From Flaccisagitta enflata (lineage: Eukaryota; Chaetognatha; Sagittoidea; Aphragmophora), in the NCBI GenBank assembly GCA_965153355.1, contig OZ231127.1, forward strand, positions 49,104,001 to 49,168,000: a stretch of DNA of 64,000 nt, in the 5' to 3' direction. The notes under the pieces were generated by a model. That model had not been told where the DNA came from, searched no databases, and saw only the letters and a program-made list of their open reading frames with translations. Position numbers and translations under genes: made by a program. Shown here in pieces: positions 44,736 through 60,662 of the stretch (the stretch's first letter is position 1; each line of letters begins with the position of its first letter).

Positions 44736-45098
44736 AGTAAATATAGTAATCATCTTACAAAACTTATACATTGTTCTTCTTATAAAGCAGATTTTCTTTT
44801 CAACATTGACATATTCATTATATCAATGATATCTACCATTATCTGTTACGGCAATTCCACGCACGCGATTGGAAGTGTTTGTCGGTAAAGCGAGTAAGTG
44901 AATAAACGGTGGCGCTCTTAGTTCTAAAGTGGTTTTCGTTTTCGGTTATTGGATTTCGTTTTCGAGTTTATTCTCCTCAATCTCTTTGATGCTTCTTTGA
45001 CGCCAAATTTATTGGCAATAAAAAATGGGCACACCCGAGGGTTAATAGTTGACTCGAATCACACGTGTACGCAACAAGCCCACAAACAGAAATTCACT

Positions 45099-45156
<58 letters not shown>

Positions 45157-45899
45157 GTCTGTACCGCTACCCTTGAGGGCACCGCCTCCCCCCCCCCCAG
45201 AAAAAAGAAACAATGAAAGGGCTCCTTCACAGATGTCTGACTCAATTTGGTGTTTGCAATGTGTGACGAGGGAGGAGGAATCAAAAGCGACTCAATTATA
45301 AAGTAGCGAATTGAACTCGCCAGAAAGAAAGAGAGAGAGATTTGCGCGCACGATTTTAATCGTCAGTCAAGAATGAAAAGCGACAGGAAATTTCTCAAGC
45401 CAGAGAAAGGAATGACCTTCGATACCGGTAAAATGCATAACAAACGAAAAAATGAGAATGAGATCGCGGTCACGCATATCGATAGGATTCAGGACTATAT
45501 ACACCCCTGAAAACAAGTCAAACTGGGCAATGATGCGTCCTGAAATCCTGACGGTCCTCATGAAAAGATACTCCTCCCAACATATTATAAAAAAATTCAG
45601 TGTAACAGACTCACATACCCACTGACCGATGCAAGTTCCGTCTTATAAAGATTTGACGACGCATCTGAAAAGCACTCATTCGAAGAAGATATCGATTTAT
45701 TCACCTAACCGTGGAACACTTCCAAACACATGTCAGGTCGCCGTTTCTTGTTTTTTTCCCTGATTTCAAGCGAGAAGAGTTTTTTTCATTGTCAGCAACC
45801 GTCCGGTAAATCAAACAATCAATTAGATAAGTGTAGAAAGAAAATTAGAGCAGGGGAGAAAAAAAAAGCAGAAAAGAGAGGATGAACAGAACAAAGAGA

Positions 45900-45944
45900 G
45901 AAAAAGAAAGAGAGACAGAGAGGAAGAGAGAAAGAAAGAAAGAA

Positions 45945-45976
<32 letters not shown>

Positions 45977-46142
45977 AGAAGAAAGAAACAAGAAGCAAAG
46001 AAAGAAATCAAAGAAGAAAGAAAGAAAGAAAGAAAGTCATACATACATACATACATACATACATACATACATACATACATACATACATACATAGAAAAGA
46101 TTTAAAACACTTGTTTTCCCTTTTTGACTCGTGCTCACGGAG

Positions 46143-46201
<59 letters not shown>

Positions 46202-46410
46202 GAGAAAGAAAGAGAAAAAGAAAGAGAAAAAGAAAGAGAAAAAGAAGATAAAAACGCGCAATGATACAGAAAAAGCAAAACTTTGAGAGGAAAAAAGGAA
46301 AGAGAAACAGGAAGGAACAACTGGGAGCAAAGCGAGATTTGACAAAAGGCACTTGACTCTGCTGACCTCCCTGGCGCATTTGTGAGTATTTGCGCATCCG
46401 CTCATCAGGC

Positions 46411-46465
<55 letters not shown>
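45900..46465. repeat. (GAAA)n, (CATA)n and (GA)n microsatellites, right arm
   Basis: GAAA at 45915-46036 and 46141-46250, an arm-specific CATA tract at 46036-46093, and GA at 46413-46465. They mirror 36905-37640. Confidence 0.93.
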
Positions 46466-46470
<5 letters not shown>

Positions 46471-47004
46471 CGGCGGGGGCGAAGGCGAGCGAGCGAGCGA
46501 GAGCGAGAGAGAGAAGGCAGAGAGAGCGAGAGCGAGAGAGAGAGAAAAGAGAGACGGAGAAAGAGACAGACAAACAGACAGACAGACTACCCTCATCTTG
46601 GTAAGACTAAAAAACCTATGCATAGGCAGCGAAAACGACCTTATCCGAATTTCTATCGATTCCGCATATATGCCATTTGGAAAATCGAGTTATATTCGCG
46701 CATATACTAGCTCCATCGCTCGCGCAAATACATTCGTTATCACACGCACACATGCATGCACGCACGTTGATAGTTCAGGATTCGCACGAGTCTTCGCGCA
46801 TGCGCATGCAATGTTTACAGGTATAATGTTTACAGGTATAAGTGTGGGGAAAATCAATAAAGTATGTTTGAAAAGCTATTTGGATGCCCTACATTATCAT
46901 AATTGACATGTCATTCCCTTCCTGTAGTTGATTGACTGTCACTTACCATCTGGCGGTTGGCGAATCAATGCAACGTTCCTTTTAACCTTAATGGCACCTC
47001 ATGA

Positions 47005-47005
<1 letters not shown>

Positions 47006-47096
<91 letters not shown>

Positions 47097-47130
47097 TACA
47101 GGGACAGACAGACAGACAGACAGACAGACG
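47006..47130. repeat. (CA)n/(GACA)n microsatellite, right arm
   Basis: Mirror of 36372-36493. Confidence 0.95.
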
Positions 47131-48059
47131 GGGACCGAGGCTACGGAAACAGAGCCAGAGCTAATGAGCCAGAGATGGCGACGATAACAGGGGGGGGGCA
47201 AAGACAAAAACAAGAGATAGAAACAAAGGCAAGCAGAGAACTACACTATTTTTTATCAATAAGAACCTAGTTTATAAGAACATCAAGGCTTCAATTAGCC
47301 CAAAAATTAAAAATATCTTAAGAACATAAAAAGACTTCAAATATTGAGAAAAAACTTTTGCTTATGATATTATCTAAAGAACAGTAAGAAAGCACTTGAA
47401 TTTTAGTATAACTAAAATGATATTTTAAAATTTTTAGATAAATATCATTGGCATTTATTTTAACAGTTTTTTTAGAGAAATATATTTAGTACAATTGAGT
47501 AATAGTGTATTATAAGGTAGACTATAGTAAGGTAGACTATAGTTTATACAGTATTTAGAATTAGGAACGCTCTAAGAAAGTTGAAGGCTTCATTTGGTTT
47601 TGAAAACAAGAACATGAAGCCTTAAAAGAAAATGATGTTCTTATAAAAAAAAAGAGCGTGTACACTACATAAGCAAGAAACAGAGACATGACAGACAAGA
47701 GAAACCCCAAGTCATTTGCAACGGTTCTAATATCTTCATTGTTTTGGTCGGGTTTCGTCCTTTGGATGCCTCTCGATGATATATGAAATGGGCAGGTGTG
47801 TCCGTTGGGGAGCTTGCTCGGCGCGCAATTTTTTTTAGGCATCGCAGTGACTCAAAATATCACACACTTCTCACAAAAATTCTTTAGTTTCAAGGAAAAT
47901 GACCTCAATTTAATTTCTAGTGTTCCGCACCAAGGTTATTGATAAAATCAAGAACTATTTTTTCCACAAAATTGTTTTTCTCTGTTGCACTTGATTTAAT
48001 TTGATTAAAAGTGGTTCTCGCTGAAAACGCGATGATCACCTTATTCTTTACATTATTTT

Positions 48060-48560
48060 CATTTTTAGTTGCTGACACCCAACTCTATAAGAGGCTTTGT
48101 CCATCCGTCTTTCCATCCAGATATTTTTTGTGTATGTTTGAGCAGCGGCATAGGGGAAGGGACTTTTGGGACTTTCAGGGAAGTCCGTTGTTGGGAAGGA
48201 AAACAAAATAAGTGACGCGGGGTCACAATATCGTTGTGGGCGGGTGAGCAGAAGCATCCAACCTCCATTCACACCCTATGCCCCCTCCACATATTCACAA
48301 AAGGCATCTAAAATGATCGTTTTCACGTTTTCCGACTCGTTTCCATGGCCGACTCGTTTCCATGGACGGACCGACGGACCAATGGACCGACGAACCAACA
48401 GACCAACGGACAGAGGAAAACAAGTAGCACGGGCTTACAATATCATCGCAGATAGGTGAGTAGGGGCATACAGCCCCCCTCTACACACCCTTCAACCCCA
48501 AAATACACAGGAGGCATCTCAAACGCGCGTTTTAGCTGGCAACTGAGGACAAGAATCCTG
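48060..48560. repeat. Family fragments: GTCGCG-type end and ACAATATCGTTG/GGGTGGGCAG repeats
   Basis: A decayed palindromic end (tttttagttgctgacaccc) lies at 48065. Two copies of a phrase with cacaatatcgttgtggg, gaagcatccaacc and ccctccacacattc lie at 48222-48310 and 48445-48515. The same phrase flanks the MITE at 56082 and occurs at 38245-38320. The second family has no clear ends. Confidence 0.5.
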
Positions 48561-48935
48561 TAGAACACAGGAAGACTTTTGTTCATTCTATCCGTTTGTT
48601 CGTTAGATTTCATCCGTCTGTCCCCCTGAAGCCCCTATCAGGGCTGGAAATCTGCCCCTGTCAGACATAAAATCTCCCCTCTCAGGCCTGAGAGGGTGGG
48701 CCTCAGGCCTGATAGGACAGATTTCAGGCCTGAGAGAGCCTGGGAGAGACAGACAGATGGATGGACGGGTGGATGGATGGACGGATGGATGGATGGAAAG
48801 ACAGACAAACAAAAGTCCCTCTATGTTTTATAGGACTTTGTCTCCTTTGAGGACACTGCCCTGCTCTCTCTTACTCCAATTCACAACCATGCAAAGCAGG
48901 GCAAAGGGTATCACTGACCACATATTGCCACCTGT
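48540..48935 (+). mobile_element. Foldback-like element FB5, inside the 2.9-kb transposon
   Basis: Left arm with atcctgtagaacacagg and a right arm with tctatgttttataggac; the interior has tcaggcctgagaggg repeats, itself inverted about its middle, and the outer arm gcagggcaaagggtatcac with ctgaccacatattgcc. It is more diverged than FB1/FB2. Confidence 0.6.
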
Positions 48936-49019
48936 TATACTTTCTAGGTTTGGGGCCTGGAGGCTAGGGTTGATGCCTCAAGGCTGGGATCGGCGGGCAT
49001 GAGGGGAAGACGAGGAAGA

Positions 49020-49700
49020 AGGAGAGAGAAGAAGAAGAAGAAGAAGAAGAAGAAGAAGAATGAGAATAGTCATAAAAGCGTTAGATGGTCAGCGATATTT
49101 ATGCTATGCCTAAGTTGGTTGTGGTTGAAGTTAAAGGGGGAGTAGGGCAGCGACTCCGAAGGGATCAATGACCTATGCTTTCACACATATGAAGTATTTT
49201 CTCCTCCTCCTCCTCCTCCAATCCCCCTCTCAAATCCTGGTCCGGGCCCCAAATTCCAGTCTCAGGCCCAAATCCCAAGCCTTGAGGCCCCAAATCCCAG
49301 CCTCAAGGCCCAAATCCTAGCCCCAAGGCCTAAATTCCGCCTGGAAGCGGAGACTTGAGGCCAGGATCTGGGCCTCTTAGCTAATTTGACCTTGAGGCTG
49401 AAGGTGGGCTTCAGCAATCTCTGGGCACTCAGGCTAGGATTTTGAGCCTTGAGGCTAGAATTTGGGCCCCGAGACTGGGATTTGGGCCTCCAAGCTAGGA
49501 TTTGGGCCTCCAAGGACTGGGTGGGCCTGGGACAGGATTTGAGGGGACGTGAGAGAAGGAGAATGAGAGAAGGAGGAAAATCCCCATGTGTGTGAAGGCA
49601 GTCATCGACAGCACAGGAGCCACGCTGCCCAAGGAAGAGGAGGAAAATCTTCCACATGTGTGAAAGCATGGAGTCAACCGCCCCTCCAGGGCCACTTTGC
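49020..49700 (+). mobile_element. Foldback-like element FB6 (same subtype as FB3)
   Basis: Left arm ggtcagcgatatttatgc, gggcagcgactccgaaggg, atgacctatgctttcacac (49088-49187); right arm ccccatgtgtgtgaagg and tgtgaaagcatggagtcaac (about 49570-49690). In between, a degenerate ~21-bp CCCAAATCCCAGCC array inverts orientation near 49340. A short (GAA)n tract lies at 49030-49060. Confidence 0.6.
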
Positions 49701-49774
49701 TAAAAAGGAACGAAATGACAACAAAATTTTCCATTACATAAAATTTGGGTGATGTCAAGTAAGTTGCATCTCCC

Positions 49775-49970
<196 letters not shown>

Positions 49971-51367
49971 CTCTCTCAATGTTCCTGTACGGAAAAAGAT
50001 CTTGTACAAAAAGTTTTTTGTCAGCTCTAGATTTTTATAAAGAGTGAAATTTGAGGAATTATTGTTGCATTTTAAGGGTGCTTTCTACAAATCAACAGCG
50101 GGTATTCACCACGCATATCTGTAAGTATGAGCTGATTAGCTGGTTTGTTGGTCTTCCAGTCTTTTTCTCAGCTGTGCTTGAGCTGAAAAGTTTCAAAGAC
50201 ACACGCTTTTCCTATGACCTTTATGCAATTGAATAGATTGAGCGACTTTAGTAACTGACCCTGCTCAAGTGCCTCATTCTTTCAATATCACTGCTCCTGT
50301 CTGGCCACACAAACATTACAAAGAATGCACTGATTTGAGGAAACACCATGCATCAGTGGAAAGAGTGAGTCTAACCAACATCTCTGGCTGGGCAATGTGG
50401 GCAGGATTGGTGATATAGGCAATGTGGGCAGGATTGGTGATATAGCCCATCTTTAAGGTAAATGAAACACTTGGACAGGGGCAGTGAGGCCGAAAATAAG
50501 TGACAGTTGGATAAACATCCCACCATTGCTGTATTTAAAGTTTAGTGCAAAGAAATTGCATTTCAGTGTTTTTCAGAATTTCAACAACAACAACCACCTT
50601 GGTGCGGAACGCTAGAAATTAATCTGAGGTCATTTTCCTTGAATCTGAGGGATTTTTGTGAAAAGTGGGTGATATTCTGAGCCACTGCGATGCCTGGAGA
50701 AAATTGTATGCCGAACAAGCCCCCCAGTGTCCGTTATGCATATACGTAGTTGGATCGGAATGACCAAATTTGTGTCCTTTATGATAGTGTCCTTTATGAT
50801 ATAGTTTAAAGAGACAAAAATTTTTTTTTTTCTTGATCACGACGAACTTTACGATTCTCATTTCCAATATCGTAGATGATTTCCTGTCATATTCTGTCAT
50901 CCTTAGTTTTGAGCATCGTCATACTTTTCTGCTCAGATAATTATTCGTAAAAGCTTTTCTTATCATTGTCACATTGATTGTACATGCTCAAAATTCTCCC
51001 TTCCTCTGTTGCTGATTACAGAAAGTGTCGGGCTCTTGTATACTTGTCTGTTTGGCGTCATAAAATACGCAATGTGGTCTAATAACTGGCATTAGACCCA
51101 AAGTAGTAAAGGTTTTTAAATTATTAGTTAACTTAACTACTTCTTCTAGTAGTTAACTACTAAAAGTAGGTAAGAATTATAGTTTTTTTTTGTCATATCC
51201 AATGAAATATTTTCATAAAAACTGGCATTCTAATTAAATTTTTACAAAGGCAAATTTGCCCCAGTCAATTTTGACTCAAATATAATATGTTTCTCTGTTT
51301 TACCTAAAAAAGAAATTCTATCCCTCATGATTTTTTCTAAAAAAAGAAGTTTTAAGAAAAAAACCCT

Positions 51368-51665
51368 TTCATTAAATCGTTCATTCAATCATTCATTCAT
51401 TCGTTTATTCTTTCATCAATTCGTTCATTCATTCATTCACTCTTTCATTCATTCATTCATTCATTCACTCTTTTATTCATTCATTTATTCATTTATTCGA
51501 TCAATCAACCATTCATTCGATAAATCCTTTATTCATTCGATCAATCAACCATTCATTCATTCATTCATTCATTCATTCATTCATTCATTCATTCATTCAT
51601 TCATTCATTCATTCATTCATTCATTCATTCATTCATTCATTCATTCATTCATACATTCATTCATA
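51368..51665. repeat. (ATTC)n microsatellite
   Basis: ATTC tetranucleotides with many variants to 51550, then pure to 51663. It begins exactly where the right palindrome arm ends. Confidence 0.95.
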
Positions 51666-51719
51666 ACGTTTATTTACGAATTCTTAATCAGCGAGGCGCA
51701 CACTTAAGGCATAACGTGG

Positions 51720-52300
<581 letters not shown>

Positions 52301-52304
52301 TTTT

Positions 52305-52500
52305 AGACTTGCGTGCACGCGACACATAAAAAACCTTTCTCCCTTGAGTTTCTTTTTTTTTTCTAGGTGCGACAAAGCACCTCTATAACTGGCTGTGTCC
52401 GTTGGTCGGTCGGTCGGTCTGTCTGTTGGTTGGTTGGTCGGGTAACGCATTCGTTCGACGATCCACACGTCGCACCATATTGGCCTACTTGGCCTTGTTT
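52305..52500 (+). mobile_element. GTCGCG-palindrome family, decayed copy
   Basis: acttgcgtgcacgcgacac at 52308, then a second end-like sequence gtgcgacaaagcacctctataac at 52368 with a (GGTC/GGTT)n core to 52442 and tactggccttgttt-like end at about 52500. Confidence 0.5.
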
Positions 52501-53162
52501 TTTCTTTACTTTACTTTGCTGCTCGCATGGGTAATTAGTAACTAGGTTACCCTGAAAGATGCCCGTTTTAAATGAATTTTCTATTGCCATCGAGCGCGAG
52601 CTAACCAGCTTGGGCGCAGTTGGGGAAAACTTCATTACGACGGAATAAAATTTGACGATATCACCAAGCGAAACCTAGCATTTGGATCGCAGCATAAACG
52701 GGCATGGATTTTCACTCTACGATACCGTCTATCGTGTCCATTCGTTGATCCATATTATGCAAGTCTGTAAACGACTTTCTTTGGCCGATCAGTCATTTTG
52801 TTTTTCTAATGCTGACTGCCCCTGCTCATCCTTAGCCTACAGGAACTTACTAGATCAGCGTAACTGTGTAGAAAAAATGTTTAATCTAACATAGTACACA
52901 CATAAAATGTGCATGTACTTTTTTTTCTTTTTTCTTTTCCTTTTGTAGGGGTGAACGACCTGCGAAGGCTCATTACTTAATACGTCGATCGTCGGCTGGG
53001 GTATCAGATATTCTCATTACCCGCTGGGAAATTAGGGAAAACCGTGCCCGATTAATAAGCCGGAAAAAGATGATGTCCTCTGTAGACACTTTAACTGTTA
53101 GTTATTCCTTCCTTTTAATGCACTCTACTTCGATTGCATCCCCTGAATTTGCTGAATTGCTC
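52501..53162. other. No gene seen
   Basis: No long frame, repeat boundary or RNA gene recognised. Confidence 0.4.
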
Positions 53163-53417
53163 TTCATAATATGACATTCATGATTTTATTTCAAACAAGC
53201 TGATGCACAGCTTTCTAGCTTGATGGGAAACTTTTTTAGGGTCAATTTAAAATTAATAAAGAAAATGTATGAACATTCTTAAGGAGATTCTTAAGAGAAT
53301 TTTTTCCCTTTCATTTCAATGTAAACTTTAAATGGTCCCTCAAAAAGGTTCCCGCTAAGCTAGAAAGCTGCGCATTAGCTTGTTTGAAATAAAATCGTGA
53401 GTGTCACCTTATGAAAA
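53163..53417. mobile_element. 255-bp inverted-repeat element (MITE-like)
   Basis: Left arm (ttcataatatgacattca, gattttatttcaaacaagct, agctttctagctt) is mirrored by the right arm (aagctagaaagctgcgc, agcttgtttgaaataaaatc, gtgtcaccttatgaa). Arms of about 90 bp, imperfect; the target duplication is not clear. Confidence 0.7.
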
Positions 53418-53508
53418 AGGCACTTAAAAGCGATTCAGCAAGGTCAGGCGATGCAATCGGCGTAATGCACTTGCGCCGGCGAGATATATCGTGAGCGAGT
53501 TACCCTGC

Positions 53509-55347
53509 GTTAATTAACGGCACATTAACGCTTCTAATTAACAAAATTGTTAATAAAAGGCAAAAAAGTACCATTAATTAACGGTAGTTTTTATGCTGTT
53601 AATTAACACTTAAAAAACAGTTGTTAATTAACAGTATATAGGTACCATGAAATTAACTAAGAAAATTTTTTTTTTTTATTGAGAAATTCAATGAGAATAA
53701 GTGCTAAAAAATGTTGTTAATTATCAGGTACCTATATGCTGATAATTAACATGCTATTTTTGATGTTAATTAACACTGCATTCTATGCGTTAATTAACAC
53801 CAAAAAAATATAGATTATTAACAAATTGTTAAGAATATACAATTTTTTGGTGTTAATTAACGGGTGAAATGTGGCGTTAATTAACATCAAAAACAGTGTG
53901 TTAATTAACTCAAAAAAATATAGATTATTAACAATCTGATCAGGTACCTATATGCTGTTAATTAACATGCTGTTTTTTATATTAATTAACACCAGATTTC
54001 ATGCATTAATTAACACACAAAAAAATATAGATTATCAACAAATTAATAAAGACATACAATTTTTTGGTGTTAATTAACGGGTTAAATTTGGTGTTAATCA
54101 ACATCAAAAAGAGCCTGTTAATTAACACAGAAAAAATATAGATTATTAACAAAATGATCAGGTACCTATATGCTGTTAATCAACATGCTGTTTTTGGTGT
54201 TAATTAACACCAAATTTCATGCGTTAATTAACACGAAAAAAATATTGATGATTAACAAATTGTTAAAGATATACAATTTTTTTGTATCAATTAACGGGTG
54301 AAATGTGGTGTTAATTAACAGCATAGAGTTACCTGATCAATTTGTTAATAATCTATATTTTTTCTGTGTTAATTAACACACTGTTTTTGATGATAATTAA
54401 CACCATATTTCACTCTAAAATTAACCTTCAAACATTGTATATTTTCAACACTTTGTTTTTAATCCATATTCTTTTTGTGTTGATTAACGCATGAAATGTG
54501 GTGTTAATCAACATCAAAAACAGTGTGTTAATTAACACAGAAAAATTATAGATTATTAACAAATTGATAAGGTACCTCTTTGCTGTTAATTAACACCAGA
54601 TTTCACCCGGTAAATAATACAAAAAAATTGTATATCTTTAACAATTAGTTAATCATCAATATTTTTTTGGTGTTAGTTAACGCATGAAATTTGGTTTTAA
54701 TTAACATCAAAAACAGCATGTTGATTAACAGTATATATGTACCTAATCAATTTGTTAATAATCTATATTTTTTCTGTGTTAATTAACAGGCTGTTTTTGA
54801 TGTTATTTAACACCACATTTCACCCGTTAATTAATACCAAAAATTGTATGTCTTTAATAATTTGTTAATAATCTAAGTCTTTTTGTGTTAATTAACGGGT
54901 GGAATGTAGCGTTAATTAACATCAAAAACAGCATGTTAATTAACAGCATAGAGGTACCTGATCAATTTTTCAATAATCTATATTTTTTTGTGTGTTAATT
55001 AACGCATGAAATCTGGTGTTAATTAATATAAAAAACTGCATATTGATTAACAGCATATAAGTACCTGATCAAATTGTTAATAATCTATATATTTTTTGTG
55101 TTAATTTACACACTGTTTTTGATGTTAATTAACACCACATTTCACCTGTTAATTAACACAAAAAAAATGTATATTTTTAACAATTTGTTAATAATCTATA
55201 TTTTTTTTGTGTTAATTAACGCATAAAATGGGGTGTTAATTAACATCAAAAATAGCATGTTAATTAACAGCATATAGGTACCTGATAATTAACAACAGCT
55301 TTTAGCACTTATTTTCATTCACGGCGTTAAAGTACTGTTAATTACCA
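53509..55347. repeat. 1.8-kb satellite of GTTAATTAAC palindromes
   Basis: About 40 copies of TTAATTAAC, most within the 10-bp palindrome GTTAATTAAC, occur at roughly 20-50-bp intervals. Higher-order units of about 215 bp carry gatcaggtacctatatgctg, seen near 53723, 53936 and 54155. In the right half the same phrase is mostly inverted (near 54320, 54950, 55053 and 55268). No coding frame. It is very AT-rich. Confidence 0.9.
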
Positions 55348-56079
55348 TGGCCAAAATCAGGGACGATAAACCAGGTGCCGGCATGAAAAATGAGGAAATA
55401 CGAGGAATAATGAGAAATATTAAGGAAACATGATACCTGACACTTCATCGTCGATATTGACAAAAAAAAATGTCAAATGTAAATCGCCGCTAAAAGGATG
55501 AGTAAAATCACACTGAATTATTCTGGAACAAATCCATCGAGCATTTTGTCACAGTGAATCATACCGGAACAAATCGTTACGAGCATTTGCATTCTGTCTC
55601 GACATGTCTTGTCTATGTTGTTGTGACCCCCCCCCCCAACACACACCCCGCCCATGGGGACCCCGAGTTCGTGGGCATCATTGAGTTGTCTGGCTTCAAC
55701 ATCTCCGCCATGTTACGCCTGGAAGCTTCTCTTCCTTTCGTGTCAGGAAATGGGGATAGGGTCGCTCAATTCCACCACGGGCCGGAAGCTGCTCGATTTG
55801 TATCTAACTGTTTTACTTTTAGGTTCGTTCACGAATTTATTTTCTACTAATAAAGGCGGCTCTCGTAAGTGCAAGGTTTTGGAATTTTTTGTGATTGTGT
55901 TTTGTTCGGTTGATTATTTTTTTTTCTCCGGGCATCTTTTTGGTTTGTTTTACTCTTTACATGTATTTCTCTGTTTTTTCTTGGTTTGCCCGTCTCTTTC
56001 TCTCTTTCTCCTATTTTTATTTTCTCTCTCCCCTTCTCTTTCTTTCTCTCCCCATCTCTCATGTAACACGGGGTTACAA
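55348..56079. other. No gene seen; a C-run and a T-rich tract
   Basis: Frames up to 152 codons on the plus strand read mostly T-rich low-complexity sequence. A run of C occurs near 55628. Confidence 0.4.
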
Positions 56080-56081
56080 TA

Positions 56082-56310
56082 CTATCTTGCTAATAAGTAT
56101 ATCAACATCTGAAAAGAAGCTTTAACTTTGGAAGAGTGGTGCTCCTATACAAATAAAGTTATCATAACCAGATTGGTCGCAATTTAACGAGTTAAAACAA
56201 ATATTCAAAATGAGACCAATCTGGTTATTATAGTTTTAATTATTTAGTAGCAATACTCTTGTAAAGTTGATGCTTCTTTTGAGATGGTGATATATTTATT
56301 AGCAAGATAG
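56082..56310. mobile_element. 229-bp MITE, CTATCTTG family, TA duplication
   Basis: TIRs CTATCTTGCTAATAAGTAT and its inverse continue to about 40 bp (through aaaagaagc) and are flanked by TA. An inner inverted pair (aaccagattggtc/gaccaatctggtt) lies near the middle. The ends resemble those of the 1.8-kb element at 30761, so the two probably share a transposase source. It sits inside a copy of the ACAATAT(CG)TTG phrase that also occurs empty at 48222. Confidence 0.85.
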
Positions 56311-56449
56311 TATTGTTGCGGACAGGTGGACAGAGGCATCCAACCCCCCATCCACACCCCAACCTCAACCCCCACACACAAACATCTAGACTGCTTGTTC
56401 TTCCACTTTTCCACTTGTCCAGAGTTGAAATGAGAGAGGCTGTGCTGCC

Positions 56450-56585
56450 AGTAGGGATGTGGAAGCGATTGACCGCTTCCATTTTGGAGGATGGGATAGC
56501 TACTAGTATTTGAGCTACAAAATGGAAGCGGAAGCGGAAGCGGTGGAAGCGGCACTAAAATCGACCGCTTCCACATTCCTAGCTG
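56450..56585. repeat. Inverted (GGAAGC)n / GTGGAAGCG repeat
   Basis: gggatgtggaagcgattgac on the left is mirrored by tcgaccgcttccacattcc on the right, with a (GGAAGC)n tract between. Confidence 0.7.
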
Positions 56586-57964
<1,379 letters not shown>

Positions 57965-58059
57965 CTCATTCTTCTCTCGCACTCGGAGTAAAAGTCGGAA
58001 TGTAAACAAACACGTTTTTATCGGCCACCTGTGAAGGAGAGAAGTGACGACGAATGTGA

Positions 58060-58208
<149 letters not shown>

Positions 58209-59507
58209 CGAACAGACGGGCAAAGGAAGGGATTGAGAAGTAGAGTGTGCGGGTGCACGAGTTTGCAGACATAGTTTGATCTTTGGAATTACATGATCAA
58301 TATCTTTTCCTATCTACTGTACGTAAATGGAAACCTTTTTCAAACTTTGACAATCATCAATTTGCTTCCTGGCATCTGTCGAACAGGCGATATTCTTACA
58401 GAAGATGCTTAGGAAAATTTGTATTGAAATCCGTTCGAGCGATGATGTTCATAATATAGTTTAGTTTTGAAATGCGGGAACGTGTTTGCATAACAACCGT
58501 GTTTGCATAACAACCGTTCATCATGGAAAAAATCGTCTTATCATTCATTGACAAGCCCTCCTGTTATCATTCATCTCCACGCATTGCACAAATTACGCCT
58601 TTGATGCTCCTCTATATTTGAACGAGATCAACTGAATCAGTAAAACATCTTATCATCCCGCATTGAGAAATAACAGTGACAACGATGCAACGGAACACAA
58701 CTTGAGATGAGCGAGGAAAGGCCCTCCCACCCGCGCAAACGCAGTTGGGCTCATCTTACATCTCAATTGATTGAACAATACTTTGTTCGTTGTCAATATC
58801 AACTGCTTCATCCGTCTCGGGACTTGTAAGTTAAAATGAGGTTATGACTCATAGACTTGTGCTAGTAAAGTCAAGCGGAGCGTAACAGTAGCATCTGAAA
58901 TGCAATCCGATGCGATATTATCTCACGAATTCCGATGCACGTTGCGCTTGTAGGTGGCCGTAGGCAGACTATTTTGTCGATGCCATTGGCTGAAGCTGAA
59001 ATACGAATTAGGGGAAACCAAAGTGGCAGTAAGATAGAACATTACCAACCGACCAGTAGACAGACGGATGGAAGGACAGACGGATATAGAATATTACCAA
59101 CCAACCAGCAGACAGCCGGATTGAAGGACAGACGCATGGATGGACAGACCGACGAACAGACGCGACGAGCTCGTGTCCCTCTGGGTCACGGTTTCGAGTC
59201 CCGCAATGGGCGAGTCTTTTGAACGAAGGTTGGAATCCTCAATCATGCGATGGGGCTCTAGGAGGGGTTGCGACAGCTATGATCAAAAACAAAACTAGTG
59301 GCGCCTCTTGTGATAGTATACAATCATGTGCAACACGGCATTCTACTACAACCGCAAAAACCCTACCCAGCACAGTAGAGACGGTAATTTCCTCCCAAAA
59401 ACTGTTGGTTCCGGGTTCAAAACGAAAAATGAGGAAACAGGATCTTTACAATACTAACCTCAGCTTACCTCATTCACCTTCCAGCTAATTTTGATGATGT
59501 TCACATA
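58209..59507. other. No gene seen; GACGGA tracts at 59050-59160
   Basis: Unique-looking DNA. Two copies of ttaccaaccgaccag/cagacagacgg-type sequence lie near 59042-59160. A B-box-like word occurs at 59188 but no tRNA fold. Confidence 0.4.
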
Positions 59508-60049
<542 letters not shown>

Positions 60050-60555
60050 CAGGGGCGTATTAGAGCCCAAATTTTTAGGGCAGCAAGCTAAAATCTGTGT
60101 CCCAACAAGTTTTGAGTCCCAATTATTTTTTTTTCTCTATGTAGGTAATCATGGAACAAATATCATAAATAAGTATTACTTTTTAGTATAACTTTTTTTT
60201 GTTATCATATAGAAAGAAATCTTGCTTTACTAGTGTAAAGCATAAACAAGCCCAAGAATGATGTTTTTTCGTATGACATGAAGTATAGTTATTGTCAAAA
60301 TTTTTTTCACATTTGGAGCATAGTATTTCTTGCCTCTTGGGGATAAAGTGGAATTGTTTTCCATTGGACATTTTTAAAAAGAATTTCAAATTTTTGGTGA
60401 TAACTTGGAAATGAGAAATGATTCAGATCGATTTGGTTGATGAAGAAGGTGGAGGGCATAATCCTATGAACATGAATGGCTGAGGGGATGAATAAACTTT
60501 GTAGTGTAGATCGATCCTATAAAACCCCATTGTACTAAAGCTGGAAACTTTTCAA

Positions 60556-60612
<57 letters not shown>

Positions 60613-60662
60613 CCTCTAAAAGGCAGCAGCTGCTGCCCCTGACGCCCCTTAAAATACGCCCC

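Noticed and set aside
59150-59240. Possible tRNA or tRNA-derived SINE (ggtttcgagtcccgc resembles a B box)
   Set aside because: No matching A box at the proper distance and no acceptor or anticodon stem could be folded by eye.
60183-60389. Zinc-finger peptide inside the hAT-like MITE as a functional gene
   Set aside because: Cys/His spacing is suggestive but the frame is short, lacks a promoter or further domain, and is broken differently in the second copy.
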